64,000 nt of DNA from Saccharopolyspora dendranthemae. GTDB taxonomy: Bacteria; Actinomycetota; Actinomycetes; Mycobacteriales; Pseudonocardiaceae. Each line of letters starts with the position of its first letter. The stretch's first letter is position 1. Location: positions 868,001 to 932,000 of the forward strand of contig NZ_VIWX01000002.1 in the NCBI RefSeq assembly GCF_007829955.1, written 5' to 3'. Position numbers and translations under genes: made by a program. The notes beneath the pieces were generated by a model. It worked only from the letters and a program-made list of their open reading frames with translations. It made no database searches and had not been told where the DNA came from. Shown piece by piece: positions 33,610-41,508 of this stretch.

Positions 33610-34232
33610 CACCGAACCTGTCGCAGGTGGGGAAGTCGACCACCGTGATGCGCCGATCGTTGCTGGGCGCCGGTGTGCTCGCGGCCGTGCTGGTCGCGGG
33701 CGCCCTGGTGTGGTGGTGGCTGGCGCAGCCCGGCGAGCAGCGGCGGGAGGTGTCGTCGGCCGAGCTCGTCGACGTCCCACCGCCTGCCGTTGCGGGTCTC
33801 CGGGCCTCGGGAGCGGTGGATCCGGGTCCGCTGCCCTCGGACTGGGGCGCGCAGCAGCAGGCGACCGCCACGTGGCAGCGCGGTGACGGGGTCGAGATCG
33901 ACCACACCGTCCGCCGTTACGCCTCGGCGCGGTGGGCGGGCTGGGCGTTCGGGCGGGTCGACCCCCGTGGTGGTGAGGGGTTCGACGAGACCCCGCAGCG
34001 CTTCCCGCAGCGGCCACCGGCCGGTGCTGACGAGGTGCGGTACGTGTGCGGTGAGATCACGGGCAGGCCGGGGACCTGCGACAGCTGGTGGGTCGACCTG
34101 CGGTACGGCCAGTACCTGGTGCAGGTGCAGGGCACGGACGTGCCCGGCCCGGACCAGGAGATCCCGCCCTGGATCGACCAGCAGGTCGCGGTGATCGACG
34201 AGGAGTTCACCGCCGCGGCTCCCCGCCCCTGA
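33606..34232 (+). CDS. Membrane-anchored hypothetical protein
   Basis: A 208-aa protein from GTG 33606. One membrane helix lies at about 20-38 (LLGAGVLAAVLVAGALVWWWL), followed by a soluble extracytoplasmic domain of about 165 residues with two cysteines (YVCGEITGRPGTCDSWW) that could form a disulfide, and many Trp residues. No family recognised. The start is set by the GTGA overlap with the short frame before it; an upstream in-frame ATG at 33492 has no ribosome site. Confidence 0.7.
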   Translation: MTPNLSQVGKSTTVMRRSLLGAGVLAAVLVAGALVWWWLAQPGEQRREVSSAELVDVPPPAVAGLRASGAVDPGPLPSDWGAQQQATATWQRGDGVEIDHTVRRYASARWAGWAFGRVDPRGGEGFDETPQRFPQRPPAGADEVRYVCGEITGRPGTCDSWWVDLRYGQYLVQVQGTDVPGPDQEIPPWIDQQVAVIDEEFTAAAPRP

Positions 34233-34315
34233 AGCTGGTGGGGGAGTGGCTGCGGGTGGCGAACTCTGAGCGCCTCCGCGCGCGGCTCCTGATGTGTGCC
34301 CGCCGTCCCTCGCGC

Positions 34316-35080
34316 TCAGCGGCCTTCGATCAGGACGGCGAGGCCGTCGATGATGCGCTGGAGCCCGAACTCGTAGGCGTGCTCGGGGTTGTGCGCGGCT
34401 TGGAGCTCGGTGCCCGCGGCCGAACCGATGCGGGCGGCGTGGGGGTACTCGCCAGGATCGAAGACCTCCGCCAGCAGTGGTTCGTGGGCGCGCCACCACT
34501 GCTCGTCGGTGGTGGCGCTGTCGCGCTGCGCCGCCTCGGCCTGGGCGCGGGCGAGCTCGGCGGAGTGGACGAAGTCGAGCACCAGCGTGAGCGCCGAGTC
34601 GATGCGCAGGTCTTCCAGCCCGACGTCGAGGAACGCTCCCAGCTCGTGCTCGTACTTGGCCATCAGGCCCGGCCCCAGGGGAGGACGGCTCGTGGAGACC
34701 CGCAACGTCCACGGGTGCCGCCGGTAGAGCGCGCGGTTCTGCGCCGCGACCGCCGCGACGCGCTCCCGCCACGGCAGGCCTTCCAGCGGTTCTCGCGGCA
34801 TCCGCTGGTAGATGCCGTCGAGCATGAGGTCCAGGAGCTCGGCCTTGCCGGGCACGTAGGTGTACATCGACATCGTGGACACCTCGAGCCGCTCGGCGAC
34901 CCGGCGCATCGTCACCGCTGCCAGGCCGTCGGCGTCGGCCAGCGCGATCGCGGCGTCCACGACCTGGTCGATGCTCAGACCCTTGCGCGGGCCGCGCTGC
35001 GGTGCCCGTTCGCCGAGCTTGTGCCGCCACAGCAGGGCAAGCGTCTTGCCGGGGTCTCCGGCGCTGCTCCGCTCAACCAT
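34316..35080 (-). CDS. TetR family regulator with TetR_C-type ligand domain
   Basis: A 254-aa repressor. The helix-turn-helix (about 35-80) reads LSIDQVVDAAIALADADGLAAVTMRRVAERLEVSTMSMYTYVPGKAELLDLMLDGIY, followed by an all-helical ligand domain of the tetracyclin-repressor C-terminal type. It is divergent from the VOC gene at 35147, and a near-perfect palindrome (35092-35122) fills the gap, so it should control itself and that gene. The effector is unknown, perhaps a toxic small molecule. Confidence 0.93.
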   Translation of the reverse strand: MVERSSAGDPGKTLALLWRHKLGERAPQRGPRKGLSIDQVVDAAIALADADGLAAVTMRRVAERLEVSTMSMYTYVPGKAELLDLMLDGIYQRMPREPLEGLPWRERVAAVAAQNRALYRRHPWTLRVSTSRPPLGPGLMAKYEHELGAFLDVGLEDLRIDSALTLVLDFVHSAELARAQAEAAQRDSATTDEQWWRAHEPLLAEVFDPGEYPHAARIGSAAGTELQAAHNPEHAYEFGLQRIIDGLAVLIEGR

Positions 35081-35091
35081 CACGAACCACC

Positions 35092-35122
35092 TCCGTACTG
35101 TGTACACTGTACCTCGTACGGA
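35092..35122. promoter_or_regulatory. TetR operator between regulator and VOC gene
   Basis: Outer arms TCCGTAC and GTACGGA (7 bp) enclose an inner GTACA-C-TGTAC palindrome sharing the same centre at 35107. It is 25 nt from the VOC start and 12 nt from the TetR start. Confidence 0.8.
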
Positions 35123-35146
35123 AAAATTCGCAGAAGGGGGTTCGGG

Positions 35147-35524
35147 ATGCGGATCAATGCTGCGGCGGTGTCGCTCAACGTCGAGGACGTGGCGGCCTCC
35201 AGCCGGTTCCTGGTGGAGCACTTCGGTTTCGACGAGGCGATGGCCGCCGACGGCTTCGCCTCGCTGACCCGGGAGGACTCCGGGACCAGCGTGGTGTTCC
35301 TGCGGCGGGGCCTGGCCTCGCTGCCCGAGGACCAGCGCGACGACCACGCCGCCGGGGTGATCCTGGCGTTCGAGGTCGACGATCTGGAGGGCGAGCTCGC
35401 GCGTCTCCGGGCGGAAGGGGTCGCGATCACCATGCCGCTCACGTCCGAGGAGTGGGGCGAGCGCGCCTTCCAGGTTCGCGACCCCAACGGCGTGATCGTC
35501 CAGCTCGTCGACTGGAACGGCTGA
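35147..35524 (+). CDS. VOC (glyoxalase/bleomycin resistance-like) protein
   Basis: A 125-aa vicinal-oxygen-chelate protein with two beta-alpha-beta-beta-beta repeats: AAVSLNVEDVAASSRFLVEHFGF at the start and GERAFQVRDPNGVIVQLVDW at the end. Members bind or modify toxic small molecules, often with a metal, as dimers. Regulation by the divergent TetR suggests detoxification or drug binding. AGAAGGGGG precedes the ATG. Confidence 0.9.
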   Translation: MRINAAAVSLNVEDVAASSRFLVEHFGFDEAMAADGFASLTREDSGTSVVFLRRGLASLPEDQRDDHAAGVILAFEVDDLEGELARLRAEGVAITMPLTSEEWGERAFQVRDPNGVIVQLVDWNG

Positions 35525-35535
35525 GGGGTCCTCCG

Positions 35536-35576
35536 CTCCCGCTCCGGCCTCGACGTGCGCGGGTCCGGAGCGGGAG
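35536..35576 (+). terminator. Terminator hairpin after the VOC gene
   Basis: CTCCCGCTCCGG and CCGGAGCGGGAG form a perfect 12-bp stem with a 17-nt loop, 12 nt after the VOC stop. Confidence 0.7.
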
Positions 35577-35611
35577 GGCGTGGAGGGTGGCGGCGGCATA
35601 TCCTCGCGGGC

Positions 35612-36406
35612 ATGCAGCTAGATCTTTCGGGACGCACCGCGCTGATCACCGGTTCCACCCAGGGGATCGGGTACTCCATCGCTCAGGGGCTGGCCCGAGC
35701 CGGAGCTCGGGTCGCCCTCAACGGGCGCACTCCGGAGCGGGTCGACGAGGCCGTGCGCCAGCTCCAGCAGGACGTTCCCGGCGCGGACGCCGTCGCGGCG
35801 GCGGCCGACGTCACCAGCGAGTCCGGCACCGCGGACCTGGTCCGGGCACTGCCGCAGGTGGACGTGCTGATCAACAACCTCGGCATCTTCGGCGCCCAGC
35901 CGGCGATGGAGATCACCGACGACGACTGGCGCCGCTACTTCGAGGTCAACGTCCTCTCCGCGCTGCGCCTCACCCGCTCCTACCTGCCGGGGATGACGAG
36001 CGCGGGGTGGGGCCGCGTCCAATACATCGCCAGCGACTCGGCGGTGGTCATCCCGGCCGAGATGATCCACTACGGGATGTCGAAGACCGCGCTGCTGGCG
36101 GCCTCGCGCGGGTTCGCCAAGGAGGCCGCCGGAACCGGGGTGACCGTGAACTCGGTGATCGCCGGCCCGACCCACACCGGTGGTGTGGAGAAGTTCGTCT
36201 ACGAGCTCGTCGACCCGTCGCTGCCGTGGGACCAGGCGCAGCGCCAGTTCATGCTCGAACACCGGCCGCAGTCGCTGCTGCAGCGGCTGATCGAGCCGGA
36301 GGAGATCGCGAACATGGTGGTCTACCTGAGTTCGCCGCTGGCCTCCGCCACCACGGGCGCCGCGGTGCGCGTCGACGGCGGGTACGTGGACTCCATCCTG
36401 CCCTGA
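35612..36406 (+). CDS. SDR family oxidoreductase
   Basis: A 264-aa short-chain dehydrogenase: GSTQGIG cofactor site, LINNLGIFG, IASDSAVV with the catalytic Ser and YGMSK. The NNLG variant and the VIAGPTHTGGVEKFVYELV segment place it in a group of 3-oxoacyl-ACP-reductase-like SDRs whose substrate is not known. It is convergent with the IclR gene and its stop lies inside a shared hairpin. Confidence 0.9.
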   Translation: MQLDLSGRTALITGSTQGIGYSIAQGLARAGARVALNGRTPERVDEAVRQLQQDVPGADAVAAAADVTSESGTADLVRALPQVDVLINNLGIFGAQPAMEITDDDWRRYFEVNVLSALRLTRSYLPGMTSAGWGRVQYIASDSAVVIPAEMIHYGMSKTALLAASRGFAKEAAGTGVTVNSVIAGPTHTGGVEKFVYELVDPSLPWDQAQRQFMLEHRPQSLLQRLIEPEEIANMVVYLSSPLASATTGAAVRVDGGYVDSILP

Positions 36407-36427
36407 TCGCGCCGGCCGGGATCAGGG
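36401..36427. terminator. Bidirectional hairpin covering both stop codons
   Basis: CCCTGATC and GATCAGGG form a perfect 8-bp stem with an 11-nt loop. The left arm contains the SDR stop and the right arm the IclR stop. Confidence 0.65.
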
Positions 36428-37189
36428 TTCGGCGAGCGCTCGTGAGATGGCGCGCCCACCGGCGCGCACGAGCGCGCTGAGCGAGCTCGGGGTGGCGCTG
36501 CCGTGTCGGACGACCAGCGAGACCGCGGCGACGACCTCGCCGCGGTGGTCGTGCACCGGCGCCGCCACCGAGAGCGCGTCGTCGGTGACCTGCCGGTCGC
36601 TGACCGAGTACCCGCACGCCCGGGTCTCGGCCAGCATTCGCCGCAGTGCCGCCGGATCGGTCACGGTCAGGTCGGTGAACCGCGGGATCTCCTCGCCCAG
36701 CACGTCGTCCTGGACCGCGCTGGGCGCGTGCGCCAGCAGCACCAGCCCGACTCCCGTCGCGGTCATCGCGAACCGCCCGCCCACGCGAGTGCGCACCGGA
36801 ACGGCCCCGGTGCCCGCGATCCGTTCGACGAAGACCGCCTCGGTGCCCTCGCGGATCGCCAGCTGCACGTTCTCCCTGGTCACCGCCGAGAGGTCTTCCA
36901 TGGTGGGCAGTGCGCGCTCGCGCAGCCCGAGACCCCGCGGTGCCAGCGCGGCCAGTTCCCACAGCCGCAGGCCGACCCGGTAGGCGCCGTCCTCGCCGCG
37001 CTCCAGCGCGCCCCAGGCCACGAGGTCGCCGAGCATCCGGTAGGCGGTCGATGTCGGAAGCCCCGCTTTGCGGGCGAGTTCGCTGAGCGACAGCGCCGTG
37101 CGCTCCGGCGAGAAGGCGTCGAGCAGGTGCAGCGTGCGGCGCACCACCGGGCCGGTCGCGCCGACCGGCCGTCCTCGCCGCTCGGCCAT
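36422..37189 (-). CDS. IclR family transcriptional regulator
   Basis: A 255-aa regulator with the winged helix-turn-helix at about 15-75 (RTLHLLDAFSPERTALSLSELARKAGLPTSTAYRMLGDLV) and the IclR ligand domain (RERALPTMEDLSAVTRENVQLAIREGTEAVFVERI). Its start codon overlaps the stop of the alditol oxidase gene by one nucleotide (TGATG), so both are made from one message and it probably senses a polyol or its oxidation product. Confidence 0.93.
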   Translation of the reverse strand: MAERRGRPVGATGPVVRRTLHLLDAFSPERTALSLSELARKAGLPTSTAYRMLGDLVAWGALERGEDGAYRVGLRLWELAALAPRGLGLRERALPTMEDLSAVTRENVQLAIREGTEAVFVERIAGTGAVPVRTRVGGRFAMTATGVGLVLLAHAPSAVQDDVLGEEIPRFTDLTVTDPAALRRMLAETRACGYSVSDRQVTDDALSVAAPVHDHRGEVVAAVSLVVRHGSATPSSLSALVRAGGRAISRALAEP

Positions 37190-38421
37190 CACAGTCCGAT
37201 CGTGCGTCGGAGGAATTCGTTGCCGAACTTCCCCGAGGGGTCGAAACGGCGTGCGAGAGAGCGGAAATCGGCCAGCTTCGGATACAGCAGGTCCAGGTCG
37301 GCCGGTTCGGTGGTGAACAGCTTGCCCCAGTGCGGGCGGCCGCCGAACGGCTCCAGCGCCGCTTCGATGTCCGGCAGCAGGCGCTGCACCGATTGCTGCT
37401 GCGGTCGCCAGGTGAAGTGGAAGGCCACCGAGTCGGAGGCGTGCGCGGGGCTCAGCCACAGGTCGTCGGCGGCGATGGTGCGCACCTCGCCGATGTGCAG
37501 CAGCGGCGCCATCTTGTCGGCGAGCGGTTGCAGCGCCGCCAATGCCGAGGCACCGTGCTCGGCGGGCACGAAGTACTCGCTCTGCAGCTCGTCGCCGTGG
37601 CTCGGCGTGAAGCCGGGCTTGAAGTGCGGCAGCCGCTCGTGCGACGCGCCTGCGACGCCCAGCTGCTCGGTGAGGTTGTCGATCGCGCTGCCGCGCAGCA
37701 TGTGCGTGGGCACGTCGGCCGGGTGCGTGCCGTGCGGTGCGACCGGATCGTCCACGCCCACGCGGGCTTTCGCCCAGACCTGCACGACCTCGTCGAAATC
37801 GGTGAACACGCTGACGCTGTAGGCCGAGGAGGTGATCGCCTCGAACTCGCCCAGCAGCGAGTCCCAGCTCAGACCGAGGTGCACGGTCGTGGCGACGTCG
37901 AACGCCGGCTGGATCCGCAGTCCGATGCGGGTCACGATGCCCAATGCGCCGAGATGCACCACGGCACCGGCGAATTCGGGGTCCTCAGGACGCAGCCGGA
38001 CGAGCTCGCCGTCGGCGCGGACGATGTCCAGCCCGGCCACCGCAGCGCTCAGCGAGCCGTTGCGCACCCCGGAACCGTGCGTGCCCGTGGCGGTCGCCCC
38101 GGCGATGGTGATGTGCGGCAGCGAAGCCAAGTTGTGCAACGCGTGACCGGAAGCGGCGAGCCGGGCGGCGAGTTCGCCGTAGCGCATGCCCGCCGGAACC
38201 CACGCGATGTCGCCGTCGATGTCGACGTCGCAGGGCAGCGAGTCCAACGAGAGGTGGTCCGCCGTGGTGTCGGCGATGTCGTTGAAGCAGTGGCGCGAGC
38301 CCAGCGCCTTGATCCCGTCGCTGTCGGAAACGATCCGCCGGAGCTCGTCGACGCTCGAAGGTCGGTGCGTCCGCTGCGCCCGGTAGGTGAGGTTCTTCGC
38401 CCAGTTCGTCGTGCCTGCCAC
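37189..38421 (-). CDS. FAD-dependent alditol (xylitol/sorbitol) oxidase
   Basis: A 410-aa oxidase of the VAO/AldO family, clearly similar along its length to Streptomyces alditol oxidase. TNWAKNLTY opens it; ALGSRHCFNDIA places His44 where FAD is bound covalently; LPHITIAGATATGTHGSGV binds the FAD pyrophosphate; the D-arabinono-lactone-oxidase C-terminal domain has HFTWRPQ and RPHWGKLF. It oxidises the terminal carbinol of polyols and gives H2O2. Cytoplasmic. It is the first gene of an operon with the IclR regulator. Confidence 0.92.
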   Translation of the reverse strand: MAGTTNWAKNLTYRAQRTHRPSSVDELRRIVSDSDGIKALGSRHCFNDIADTTADHLSLDSLPCDVDIDGDIAWVPAGMRYGELAARLAASGHALHNLASLPHITIAGATATGTHGSGVRNGSLSAAVAGLDIVRADGELVRLRPEDPEFAGAVVHLGALGIVTRIGLRIQPAFDVATTVHLGLSWDSLLGEFEAITSSAYSVSVFTDFDEVVQVWAKARVGVDDPVAPHGTHPADVPTHMLRGSAIDNLTEQLGVAGASHERLPHFKPGFTPSHGDELQSEYFVPAEHGASALAALQPLADKMAPLLHIGEVRTIAADDLWLSPAHASDSVAFHFTWRPQQQSVQRLLPDIEAALEPFGGRPHWGKLFTTEPADLDLLYPKLADFRSLARRFDPSGKFGNEFLRRTIGL

Positions 38422-38489
38422 CCGAAGACGTTAACCCGCGATGGCCCGGCAGCGGTACGGCCTTCCCGCCGCACCGCCGCCGGAGGTGC

Positions 38490-39041
38490 TCAGGCCGAGA
38501 TGTTCGCGGTGAGCTTGGCGATCGCGGTCGTCAGCTGCTCGACGACCTCCGGGTCGTCGGCCGGGTGGGTCTCGGCGAAGCGGGTCATGGAGCCGGGAAT
38601 GCTGAGCTTGATCTCGTCGACGATCGAAGCCCCGGCGATGCCCGCGGACTTGCGGGTCTCGTCCTGCGCCCAAACCCCGCCGTACTGGCCGAAGGCGGTG
38701 CCGATGACGGCGGTGGGCTTGCCGGACAGCGCGCTCGCGCCGAACGGACGGGACAACCAGTCGATCGCGTTCTTCAGCACGGCCGGGATGGTGCCGTTGT
38801 ACTCGGGCGAGAACAGCAGGAACGCGTCGGACGAACCGGCGACCTCGCGCAGCCGGGTGGCGGCTGCGGGCACGTCGGCCTCGGTGTCGATGTCCTCGTT
38901 GTAGAAGGGCAGGTCGCCGAGACCGTCGAAGATCACGATCTCGGCATCGCTGGGGGCGAGGCTGCGCGCGGCCTCGGCGAGCTGACGGTTGTGCGAACCG
39001 GAGCGGAGGCTGCCGACGAGCGCGAGGATCTTGACGGACAT
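38490..39041 (-). CDS. NADPH-dependent FMN reductase
   Basis: A 183-aa flavodoxin-like reductase (ChrR/SsuE-type). The FMN phosphate loop is GSLRSGSHNRQL, and SPEYNGTIPAVLKNAIDWLSRP lines the flavin. It reduces FMN or quinones with NADPH. It is divergent from a TetR gene, with two near-identical operators in the gap, so it is induced by some compound, probably an electrophile or quinone. It could supply FMNH2 to the LLM enzymes in the window, but nothing links them in sequence. Confidence 0.92.
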   Translation of the reverse strand: MSVKILALVGSLRSGSHNRQLAEAARSLAPSDAEIVIFDGLGDLPFYNEDIDTEADVPAAATRLREVAGSSDAFLLFSPEYNGTIPAVLKNAIDWLSRPFGASALSGKPTAVIGTAFGQYGGVWAQDETRKSAGIAGASIVDEIKLSIPGSMTRFAETHPADDPEVVEQLTTAIAKLTANISA

Positions 39042-39075
39042 TGGTATCTCTCCAGTTGAGGAGTACGGTGAAGGA

Positions 39076-39095
39076 CAAGCGGACCGTGGTCCGGA
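39076..39095. promoter_or_regulatory. TetR operator 1
   Basis: CAAGCGGACCGTGGTCCGGA, with the palindrome GGACC-n-GGTCC type core, repeats as site 2 exactly 35 bp away. It is 34 nt from the FMN reductase start. Confidence 0.75.
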
Positions 39096-39110
39096 TGCAT
39101 TTCTACCACG

Positions 39111-39130
39111 CAAGCGGACTGCGGTCCAGA
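39111..39130. promoter_or_regulatory. TetR operator 2
   Basis: CAAGCGGACTGCGGTCCAGA differs from site 1 at three of 20 positions. It lies 28 nt before the TetR start. Confidence 0.75.
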
Positions 39131-39158
39131 TAGCGGTGGGAGGCGTTACGCTGTGCGC

Positions 39159-39818
39159 ATGGGTGCTGGCATGCCGCCGATCGAGCCGACCGGAGACGTC
39201 CTGAGCGGACCGGTCGAGCTGGAGGTGACGGCCTCGGACGGAAGCCGTCGACCGCGCGCCGATGCCGTCCGCAACCGGGCCAAGCTGCTCGACGCCGCGG
39301 CCCGGCTGATGAACGGCGGCTGCGGTGCGGCGAACCTGACCATGGACGCCGTCGCCGCCGAAGCCGAAGTCGGCAAGGGAACGGTCTTCCGCCGCTTCGG
39401 CGACCGCAACGGTCTGCTGCTGGCCCTGCTCGACCACGTAGAGCGGCGGCTGCAGGAAGCGTTCCTGTCCGGACCGCCACCGCTGGGTCCCGGCGCTCCG
39501 GCCATCGAGCGGCTGCGCGCGTTCGGGCCCGCCGTGATGCGCCACGAGCTCGACAACATGGAGCTCTACCTGGCCGCCCAGCCTCCGGTCGAGCGGCGCT
39601 ACCAGGTGCCCGCGCGCGCCCTGCGCCGCAGTCACCTGACCATCCTGCTCCGCCAGACCGAGGCGACCACCGACATCGAGCTCGCCGCCGAGACGCTGCT
39701 GGCCTCGATCGACACCACCTTGCTGCACCACCTGGTGGAGCAGCGCGGGTTCGGCCGGTCCCGGCTCGACGCCGGCTGGCAGGACCTGGTGACCAGGCTC
39801 GCGACACCCCTGGCATGA
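39159..39818 (+). CDS. TetR family transcriptional regulator
   Basis: A 219-aa repressor with a 35-residue N-terminal extension. The helix-turn-helix reads LLDAAARLMNGGCGAANLTMDAVAAEAEVGKGTVFRRFGDRNGLLLALLDH. It is divergent from the FMN reductase and two 20-bp direct-repeat operators lie between them. The start at ATG 39159 is likely; GTG 39153 would add two residues. Effector unknown. Confidence 0.92.
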   Translation: MGAGMPPIEPTGDVLSGPVELEVTASDGSRRPRADAVRNRAKLLDAAARLMNGGCGAANLTMDAVAAEAEVGKGTVFRRFGDRNGLLLALLDHVERRLQEAFLSGPPPLGPGAPAIERLRAFGPAVMRHELDNMELYLAAQPPVERRYQVPARALRRSHLTILLRQTEATTDIELAAETLLASIDTTLLHHLVEQRGFGRSRLDAGWQDLVTRLATPLA

Positions 39819-39838
39819 GCTTCCGCTGAGCGGGAAGC
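39819..39838 (+). terminator. Hairpin directly after the TetR stop
   Basis: GCTTCC and GGAAGC pair around an 8-nt loop that can pair further (GC/GC). It starts at the base after the stop codon. Confidence 0.45.
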
Positions 39839-39957
39839 GCGATTTGGCGAATCGGCGTTCGCGGTGCGAACCTCCGGCGGCTCATGCGTGAAGGGAGTCC
39901 GCCGGTGCACGACGCGCGATTCGAGTTGCCGCCCCCGGGGTTTCGCGGGAGTCCGCG

Positions 39958-40965
39958 ATGAGCGCACTGCCCAGGCGCGGCTTCCTCGCCGCGGCCGGGC
40001 TGGGCGCGCTCGCCGGGATCGCGGGGTGCGCGCCCGGCGCGCACCGGCCGGTCGCCGCCACCTACCTGACCACGTCCTACGACGACCTGTACCCGGGCGT
40101 GGAGATGTTCCTGGGGAAGGCGCGCGAACTCGGCGGGTTCGACTTCGACGTGTTCCCCTCCGGGCAGCTTCTCGGCGCTGAGGAACTGGTCCCCGGCATG
40201 CTGCACGGCGTCGCCGACGTGGTCGTGCAGACCAGCTCCTACGTGTCCTCCAGCTTCCCGATCCTCGGCGCGCTCGAACTTCCCTTCACCGCGCACGACT
40301 TCGCGCGCTACCTGCGCGCGTGCGACCCCGCCAGCGGTGCGTCGCGGCTGATCAACGAGGAGCTCGGCAGGCAGAACATGCGCGTGCTCGGTGGCATGGC
40401 CACCGGGTTCGAATACCTCTGGACCATCGACAAGCCGATCCGCACTCCTGAGGACGTGCGGGGGCTGCGGATGCGCGTCGCGGGTGAGATCGAAGGCGAG
40501 ACCGTCAAAGCGCTGGGCGGCGCACCGGTGTTCCTCGGATCGGCCGAGCTCTACCAGGCGTTGGAGCGCGGCACGATCGACGGGATGATGAGCTACCTGG
40601 GCACCGTGGTCTCGCGGGACCTGCAAGAGATCCTGCGCTACGGCACCGCCGCTCATTTCGGTGCGTACACCGTGGACGCCTACTGCCGCAGCGACTGGTA
40701 CGACTCGCTGCCCGGGCAGCAGCGCGACGCCCTCGACGAAGCCGGCCGGGTGCTCTTCCGCGACGGGACGGCGAAGCTCATCGACGTGCACGAGCACGAA
40801 TACCTGCCCGCCGTGCGGAAAGCCGGGGTCGAGCTGATCGAGCTCGACGAGGCGCGGCTGAGGCCGTTCCAGGACGCGGCGTCGTCCGTGCACCAGCGGT
40901 GGCGCGACCTGCTGGGCGACCCGGTCGCCGCGCAGCGGGCGCTCGATCTGATCCGCGAAGCCTGA
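39958..40965 (+). CDS. dctP: TRAP transporter substrate-binding protein (DctP)
   Basis: A 335-aa DctP-type binding protein. The N-terminus LPRRGFLAAAGLGALAGIAGC has a twin-arginine motif and a lipobox, so it is probably a Tat-exported lipoprotein. RTPEDVRGLRMRVAGEIEGETVKALGGAPVFLGSAELYQALERGTIDG is the family signature around the substrate carboxylate. It is the first gene of a complete TRAP operon. The substrate is an organic acid of unknown kind. Confidence 0.93.
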   Translation: MSALPRRGFLAAAGLGALAGIAGCAPGAHRPVAATYLTTSYDDLYPGVEMFLGKARELGGFDFDVFPSGQLLGAEELVPGMLHGVADVVVQTSSYVSSSFPILGALELPFTAHDFARYLRACDPASGASRLINEELGRQNMRVLGGMATGFEYLWTIDKPIRTPEDVRGLRMRVAGEIEGETVKALGGAPVFLGSAELYQALERGTIDGMMSYLGTVVSRDLQEILRYGTAAHFGAYTVDAYCRSDWYDSLPGQQRDALDEAGRVLFRDGTAKLIDVHEHEYLPAVRKAGVELIELDEARLRPFQDAASSVHQRWRDLLGDPVAAQRALDLIREA

Positions 40966-40974
40966 GGAGCGCCG

Positions 40975-41508
40975 ATGCTCGACCACCTCCGCCGCCTCGT
41001 GCTGATCGGAACCCGGTCCCTGGCCGTGCTCGCCATGGTCACCACCGGTCTGATGATGCTGTCCATCAGCTACGACGTCATCGCCCGCTACGCCTTCCGC
41101 GCGCCGACGGACTGGGCCTACCCGCTCAACTCCAGCGCCGTGCTGGCCGTGACGGTGCTGGCGATCCCGCACCTGTACGCCACCGGGCACCACATCTCGA
41201 TGGACCTGGTGCACCGGTCGCTGCCGCCGAAGCTGCGGCGGGTCGCCGACGCGGTGACCGCGCTGGCCGCCGCGCTGCTCGGACTGGTGCTGGCGGTGAC
41301 CGGCTTCCAGACCGTGCTGGTGTCCTACGGCCACGGACTCACCGGCTCCGGGACCTTCAGCGTTCCACTGTGGATACCGGATCTGATCCTCTGCGCCTCC
41401 GGCGCGTTCCTGCTGCTCGTCGCGGTGCTCTTCCCGCCGCACGCGGAGCCGGAGCTCGCCGCGACCGCTGCGGGCGCCGACCCCGCGCAGGACGGAGCGA
41501 ACGCGTGA
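40975..41508 (+). CDS. dctQ: TRAP transporter small permease (DctQ)
   Basis: A 177-aa four-helix membrane protein. SISYDVIARYAFRAPTDWAYPLNSSAVLAVTVLAIPHLYATGHHISMDLV matches the DctQ signature. It follows DctP by 9 nt (with GAGGAG before the ATG) and overlaps DctM by 4 nt. Confidence 0.92.
   Translation: MLDHLRRLVLIGTRSLAVLAMVTTGLMMLSISYDVIARYAFRAPTDWAYPLNSSAVLAVTVLAIPHLYATGHHISMDLVHRSLPPKLRRVADAVTALAAALLGLVLAVTGFQTVLVSYGHGLTGSGTFSVPLWIPDLILCASGAFLLLVAVLFPPHAEPELAATAAGADPAQDGANA

Noticed and set aside
39103..41442. A 779-codon minus-strand frame antisense to TetR, dctP and dctQ
   Set aside because: It is rich in Arg, His and Gly as expected for an antisense shadow in GC-rich DNA, with no domain.
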